Source: Actinomycetospora straminea | GTDB taxonomy: Bacteria > Actinomycetota > Actinomycetes > Mycobacteriales > Pseudonocardiaceae | Length of the DNA: 64,000 nucleotides | NCBI RefSeq assembly: GCF_028737255.1 | Contig: NZ_JAQZAN010000001.1 | Coordinates: 186,001-250,000, forward strand | Direction of reading: 5' to 3' | In this document: positions 61,058-64,000 of the stretch, piece after piece | Position numbering within the stretch: the stretch's first letter is position 1 | Layout of the letters: each line of letters opens with the position of its first letter | Notes under the pieces: model-generated | Database searches by the model: none | The model's input: the letters and a program-made list of their open reading frames with translations, nothing else | What the model was told of the DNA's origin: nothing | Translations under genes and position numbers: made by a program

Positions 61058-61663
61058 TCACGCCGGCAGGACCGTCCCCGCGTGCAGGGGGCCCTCGTCG
61101 TTGACGGCGAGGAGCACCGGGACGGTGCCTCCGGTGTCGATGCGGCAGACCGCGGCGTCGACGAGGTACATGCGCCACGCGATGTCGATCCCGACGCCGA
61201 GCGCCCAGCTGATCGCCGCCTTGATCGGCGACACGTGGCTGACGACGACCACCTCGCCGACCGCGGCCTCGGCCGCGAGCTCGGTGCACGCGCGGGCCAC
61301 GCGCTCGCGCACCGCCACCAGCGACTCGCCCCCGGCGGGGACGTGCTCCGGGTCCTCCTGCCAGGCGCGCCACGCGTCGCCGTCGAGCGCGGTCATCGGC
61401 TGGCCGTCGAGGTCGCCGTAGTCCATCTCGGTCCAGCGGGCGTCGATCTCCACCGGCACGTCGGCGCCGAGGAGCGTCGCGGTCTCCTGCGCGCGGGCCA
61501 GGGGGCTCGACAGCAGGCGGGTGGGCCGGGGAAGACCCGCGGCGAGCGCCCGGGCCTGGCGACGCCCCACGTCGGTGAGCGGTGGGTCCGACCGGCCGCA
61601 CATCACCCCGCGGGCGTTGGCCTCACTCTGACCATGGCGGACGAGGGTGAGCACGTACTCCAC
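61058..61663 (-). CDS. Histidine phosphatase family protein
   Basis: 201 aa. LVRHGQSEAN near residues 6-15 carries the phospho-accepting His, the second active-site region includes EMDYGDLDG near 80 and VVVSHVSPIKAA near 146 has the second His. This layout matches MSMEG-type phosphoglycerate mutase-like phosphatases (GpmB/CobC-like). The GTG at 61,663 was chosen by the position of the first strand; no strong ribosome site is visible. The start region lies in an imperfect direct repeat shared with 62,765-62,892. Confidence 0.9.
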   Translation of the reverse strand: MEYVLTLVRHGQSEANARGVMCGRSDPPLTDVGRRQARALAAGLPRPTRLLSSPLARAQETATLLGADVPVEIDARWTEMDYGDLDGQPMTALDGDAWRAWQEDPEHVPAGGESLVAVRERVARACTELAAEAAVGEVVVVSHVSPIKAAISWALGVGIDIAWRMYLVDAAVCRIDTGGTVPVLLAVNDEGPLHAGTVLPA

Positions 61664-61735
61664 GGTAGTGCCGGGAGCCCGGGCACCCGGTGCGCATTCG
61701 GGCGACCGCGCGCCTCCACGAGCAGGACCGGTCGC
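61588..61735. repeat. Imperfect direct repeat, left copy
   Basis: About 130-150 bases here align with 62,765-62,892 in the same orientation. Shared blocks include CACCCCGCGGGCGT, GCGGACGAGGG, CTCCACGGT, GTGCCGGGAGCCCGG, CGGGCGACCG and CGAGCAGGAC in the same order. This copy covers the start of the histidine phosphatase gene and its upstream region. Confidence 0.75.
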
Positions 61736-61855
61736 CAACGGTGATCGATCGAGTGTGGGGCACGCCACTGCTGCCGTAGGGTCAGGTCACGGGCGTGCCG
61801 GACGCCGCGCCCACGACGGCCCTCCTCGGCCTCGTCCACCGGAGGAGGTCCTCGC

Positions 61856-62740
61856 GTGTCCCTCTTCCCCGGGTTCGACGTCGTCGACGTGACCGTCGGC
61901 GGCACCACCGTGCACGGCCGCGTCGGGGGCTCCGGGCCGCCGGTGCTGCTCCTGCACGGCATCCCCGAGACCCACCTCCTGTGGCGTCATGTCGCGCCCG
62001 CGCTCGCGGTCGACCACACCGTCGTCGTCACCGACCTGCGCGGCTACGGCGCCAGCGGCGTCGGGACCTCCGGCGACCACTCCATGCGCGCCCTCGCCGC
62101 CGAGCAGCTCGCCGTGGTGCGGGCCCTGGGCCACGAGCGCTTCGCCGTCGCCGGCCACGACCGCGGCGCCCGCTGCGCCTACCGGATGGCCCTCGACCAC
62201 CCCGACCACGTCCGCCGCCTCGCCGTCCTCGACGTCGTCCCGACCGCCGAGGCCTTCGCCCGCGCCGACCGCGAGTTCGCGCTGGGCTACTGGGTCTGGT
62301 CGCTGCTCGCCGCGCCGACGCCGGTGCCCGAACAGCTCGTGCTCGGGGCGCCGGCGACGTTCGTCGACCACCTGCTCGACAGCTGGTCCGACGACCCGTC
62401 CGTCTTCACCCCGTGGCTGCGCGAGCGCTACACCGCGACCTTCCGCGACCCCGACCGCGTGCACGCGATCTGCGAGCAGTACCGCGCCGCCGCGACCGCG
62501 GACGTCGCGCACGACGAGGCCGACCGCGGCGCCCACCGCCTCCGCTGCCCCGTCCTCGCGCTGTGGAGCGCGACCGGCGCCGTGCACCGCTGGTACGACC
62601 CGCTCGCCGTGTGGCGGCAGTGGGCCGACGACGTCCGCGGCGGCCCGCTCGACGCGGGGCACTTCCTGCCCGAGGAGGCGCCGGACGCCGTCGTCGAGGC
62701 GTTGCGGGGGTTCTTCGGCGACGGGCGGGCGGTGTCGTGA
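61856..62740 (+). CDS. Alpha/beta hydrolase of the haloacetate dehalogenase/epoxide hydrolase type
   Basis: 294 aa. HGIPETHLLWRHVAPAL near 35-51 is the oxyanion region; AGHDRGARCAYRM near 100-112 gives an Asp nucleophile, with the two Arg spaced as in fluoroacetate dehalogenases; DAGHFLPEE near 268 gives the catalytic His. The cap shows WSLLAAPTPVPEQL and CEQYRAAATADVAHDE, also like the dehalogenases, but the cap His that helps bind fluoride is not conserved at the aligned position. So a C-Cl or C-F dehalogenase or epoxide hydrolase is likely. Direct repeats flank the gene. Confidence 0.87.
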   Translation: MSLFPGFDVVDVTVGGTTVHGRVGGSGPPVLLLHGIPETHLLWRHVAPALAVDHTVVVTDLRGYGASGVGTSGDHSMRALAAEQLAVVRALGHERFAVAGHDRGARCAYRMALDHPDHVRRLAVLDVVPTAEAFARADREFALGYWVWSLLAAPTPVPEQLVLGAPATFVDHLLDSWSDDPSVFTPWLRERYTATFRDPDRVHAICEQYRAAATADVAHDEADRGAHRLRCPVLALWSATGAVHRWYDPLAVWRQWADDVRGGPLDAGHFLPEEAPDAVVEALRGFFGDGRAVS

Positions 62741-62764
62741 GCGTCGCGACGGCGGACGCCCGGC

Positions 62765-62892
62765 TCCGGACCGGAGCACCTCACCCCGCGGGCGTCGGCC
62801 GCACCCCGACCCGCGCGGACGAGGGGCTCCACGGTCGTGCCGGGAGCCCGGCCGGGCGACCGAGCGCGTCCGCGAGCAGGACGACCGCGCCG
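62765..62892. repeat. Imperfect direct repeat, right copy
   Basis: Copy of 61,588-61,735 (see there). Here it encodes, on the - strand, the last 35 or so residues of the YbhN-like protein, ending VRPTPAG. The antisense reading of the left copy gives a similar VRPTPAG ending, so coding phase is the same in both. Confidence 0.75.
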
Positions 62893-63776
62893 GGCAGGCA
62901 CGCGATCAGCGCCAGCACGCCGTAGACGACGGCCGTCGCGAGCCCCTGGGCGGCGTCGAGGCCGACCGCGGCGAACGCGACGGCGGCGGCCGCCTCGCGC
63001 GGGCCCCAGCCGCCGACGGTCAGCGGCACCGCCATCGCGAGCAGCGCGACGGTGACCAGCGGCAGCAGCTGCCCCAGCGACACGCCGACCCCGGCGACGC
63101 GGGCGGCGAGCACGAACAGCGCGAGCAGCCCGCCGAGCGCGACGAGCGAGCACAGCAGCACCGGCGGGCCGGTCCGCACCCGAGCGAGCCCCTCGCGGAC
63201 GTCCCGGCCGGCGCTCGCCAGCGCGACCCGGACCCGGGCGGCACGCCGCGCGTGGCGAACCCACAGGCCCGCGACCAGCACGGCGACGCCCAGCCCGCCG
63301 GCGACCACGCCGAGACCCGGACCGACGAGCGCGTGCAGCAGGGCCGGGCTCGCGACCAGCACGACGACGCCGACCGCGACCACGACCACCTGGCCCGCGA
63401 CCCGCTCGATGACGACGGCCCGCGCGCCGCGGGCATCGCCGGGCCGGTGGTGGCGGACGGCGCGGTGGACGTCGCCGAGGACCCCGGCGGGCAGGAGGGA
63501 GTTGAGGAGGGTCGCGCGGTAGGCGTCGGCGGTGGCCGTGCGCAGGGACAGGTCGAGACCCACGCCGCGGGCGACGACGCACCAGCGCGCGGCGCCGGCG
63601 ACGGTGGTGACGGCGCCGAGGGCGAGGGCGGCGAGGACGGTCGGCGCCGTGATCGCCCCGAGCGCCTCGACGACACCGCCCGCGCCGACGCGGATCGCGA
63701 GCAGGGCCGGCAGGCCGAGGCCGACCAGCAGGCGCAGCAGGAGGCCCAGGGGGACGCGGCGGGCGGGGGCGGTCAT
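62781..63776 (-). CDS. YbhN/UPF0104-like integral membrane protein (lysylphosphatidylglycerol synthase TM family)
   Basis: 331 aa from the ATG at 63,776; the frame is open to 63,974. About eight membrane helices. SLLPAGVLGDVHRAVRHHRPGD (in part) near 90 and VPLTVGGWGPREAAAAVAF near 250 are family signatures. VVIERVAGQVVVVAV near 118 follows the usual ERvxg motif. These proteins are MprF-like flippase halves without a synthetase domain; their substrate is generally unknown. The C-terminal about 35 residues lie in a repeat shared with the histidine phosphatase start region. Confidence 0.85.
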   Translation of the reverse strand: MTAPARRVPLGLLLRLLVGLGLPALLAIRVGAGGVVEALGAITAPTVLAALALGAVTTVAGAARWCVVARGVGLDLSLRTATADAYRATLLNSLLPAGVLGDVHRAVRHHRPGDARGARAVVIERVAGQVVVVAVGVVVLVASPALLHALVGPGLGVVAGGLGVAVLVAGLWVRHARRAARVRVALASAGRDVREGLARVRTGPPVLLCSLVALGGLLALFVLAARVAGVGVSLGQLLPLVTVALLAMAVPLTVGGWGPREAAAAVAFAAVGLDAAQGLATAVVYGVLALIACLPGAVVLLADALGRPAGLPARPWSPSSARVGVRPTPAG

Positions 63777-64000
63777 GGCGGGTCCGGTGGTCTCGGGACC
63801 GGAGGGGTCGGGGTGGGCGGAGCCGCCAGTGTTGCCGCTGCCGTCGCGCGGGGTGAGGGTGTTCGCTCTCTTGCCCGCACGGGCCTCGGTGTGCTGGGCG
63901 GGGCGGTCGTCGACGCTGCGTCGCGGGACGGGCACGGCGGGTGGGGCGGACAGGGCAGGCGCGGGGAGCGGCACAGAGGGTCCAGGGGAGCTGGGGAGCG
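63777..64000. other. Right window edge upstream of the YbhN-like gene
   Basis: About 220 bases. The YbhN frame is open through most of it, but its reading is Pro/Arg/Ser-rich without similarity, so I treat it as upstream DNA. No other gene is visible. Confidence 0.4.

Noticed and set aside
1-64000. CRISPR arrays, tRNA/rRNA genes, toxin-antitoxin, restriction or phage modules
   Set aside because: I looked for spaced direct repeats, tRNA-like arms and typical motifs on both strands and found none; this is by eye, not by a dedicated search.

Overview
This window comes from a very GC-rich actinobacterium: codons end in G or C almost everywhere, GTG starts are common, ATGA/GTGA stop-start overlaps are frequent, and SARP- and LAL-type regulators, lipoproteins and a Tat signal are present. 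Enzyme style and gene content suggest Pseudonocardiales (Pseudonocardia or Actinomycetospora-like); that placement is an inference. I saw no tRNA, rRNA, CRISPR array or intact transposase.

Layout. (1) 1-21,600 is ordinary chromosomal background: the end of a molybdenum aldehyde/xanthine oxidoreductase operon, an SDR oxidoreductase, an RsmJ-like methyltransferase, two small paralogous membrane proteins, a MetX-like hydrolase with a TetR regulator, a SnoaL protein, a TauE permease, a LAL-LuxR regulator, a VOC protein, a Tat-exported chitosanase, a secreted lytic transglycosylase, a two-gene unit with a fused polysaccharide deacetylase/GT2 synthase, and a secreted SGNH hydrolase. (2) 21,586-22,958 is a gene-poor boundary. 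(3) 22,959-37,703 is exopolysaccharide module A: MurJ/Wzx-like flippase, ATP-grasp ligase and GH26 lipoprotein on +, then on - two long polyisoprenyl-phosphate sugar transferases, two GT4 enzymes, an O-antigen-ligase/Wzy-like protein, a polysaccharide deacetylase and a Wzz-like protein. (4) 38,199-45,499 holds a large SARP regulator, a YiiX-like permuted papain-fold protein, a methyltransferase, a metallophosphoesterase and a second ATP-grasp enzyme. (5) 45,947-58,343 is module B, mostly one tightly overlapping + operon: Gfo/Idh dehydrogenase, DegT aminotransferase, Wzz-like protein, flippase, polymerase/ligase, short sugar transferase, FemAB/CelD-like acyltransferase; then FkbM methyltransferase, lipoprotein, GT4 and M28 peptidase. 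(6) 58,445-64,000 holds a frameshifted third long sugar transferase, small ORFs, a histidine phosphatase, a dehalogenase-type hydrolase and a YbhN-like membrane protein.

How it works together: each module carries the priming transferase, flippase, polymerase/ligase and chain-length protein expected of Wzx/Wzy-type polysaccharide export, so the cell probably makes two distinct surface polymers. Secreted hydrolases (chitosanase, GH26, deacetylases, lytic transglycosylases) fit remodelling of polymer and wall.

The most striking observation is an internal duplication in module A (about 27.7-33.9 kb). Both copies have decayed in a complementary way, so that one intact version of each gene remains. 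One base change in an overlapping stop/start seems to have both extended the deacetylase and removed the start of the next glycosyltransferase. Other points are a secreted M28 peptidase with His in place of the catalytic Glu, an imperfect direct repeat flanking the dehalogenase gene, and a long in-frame overlap of polymerase and sugar transferase genes. I did not find a convincing new defence or mobile system.
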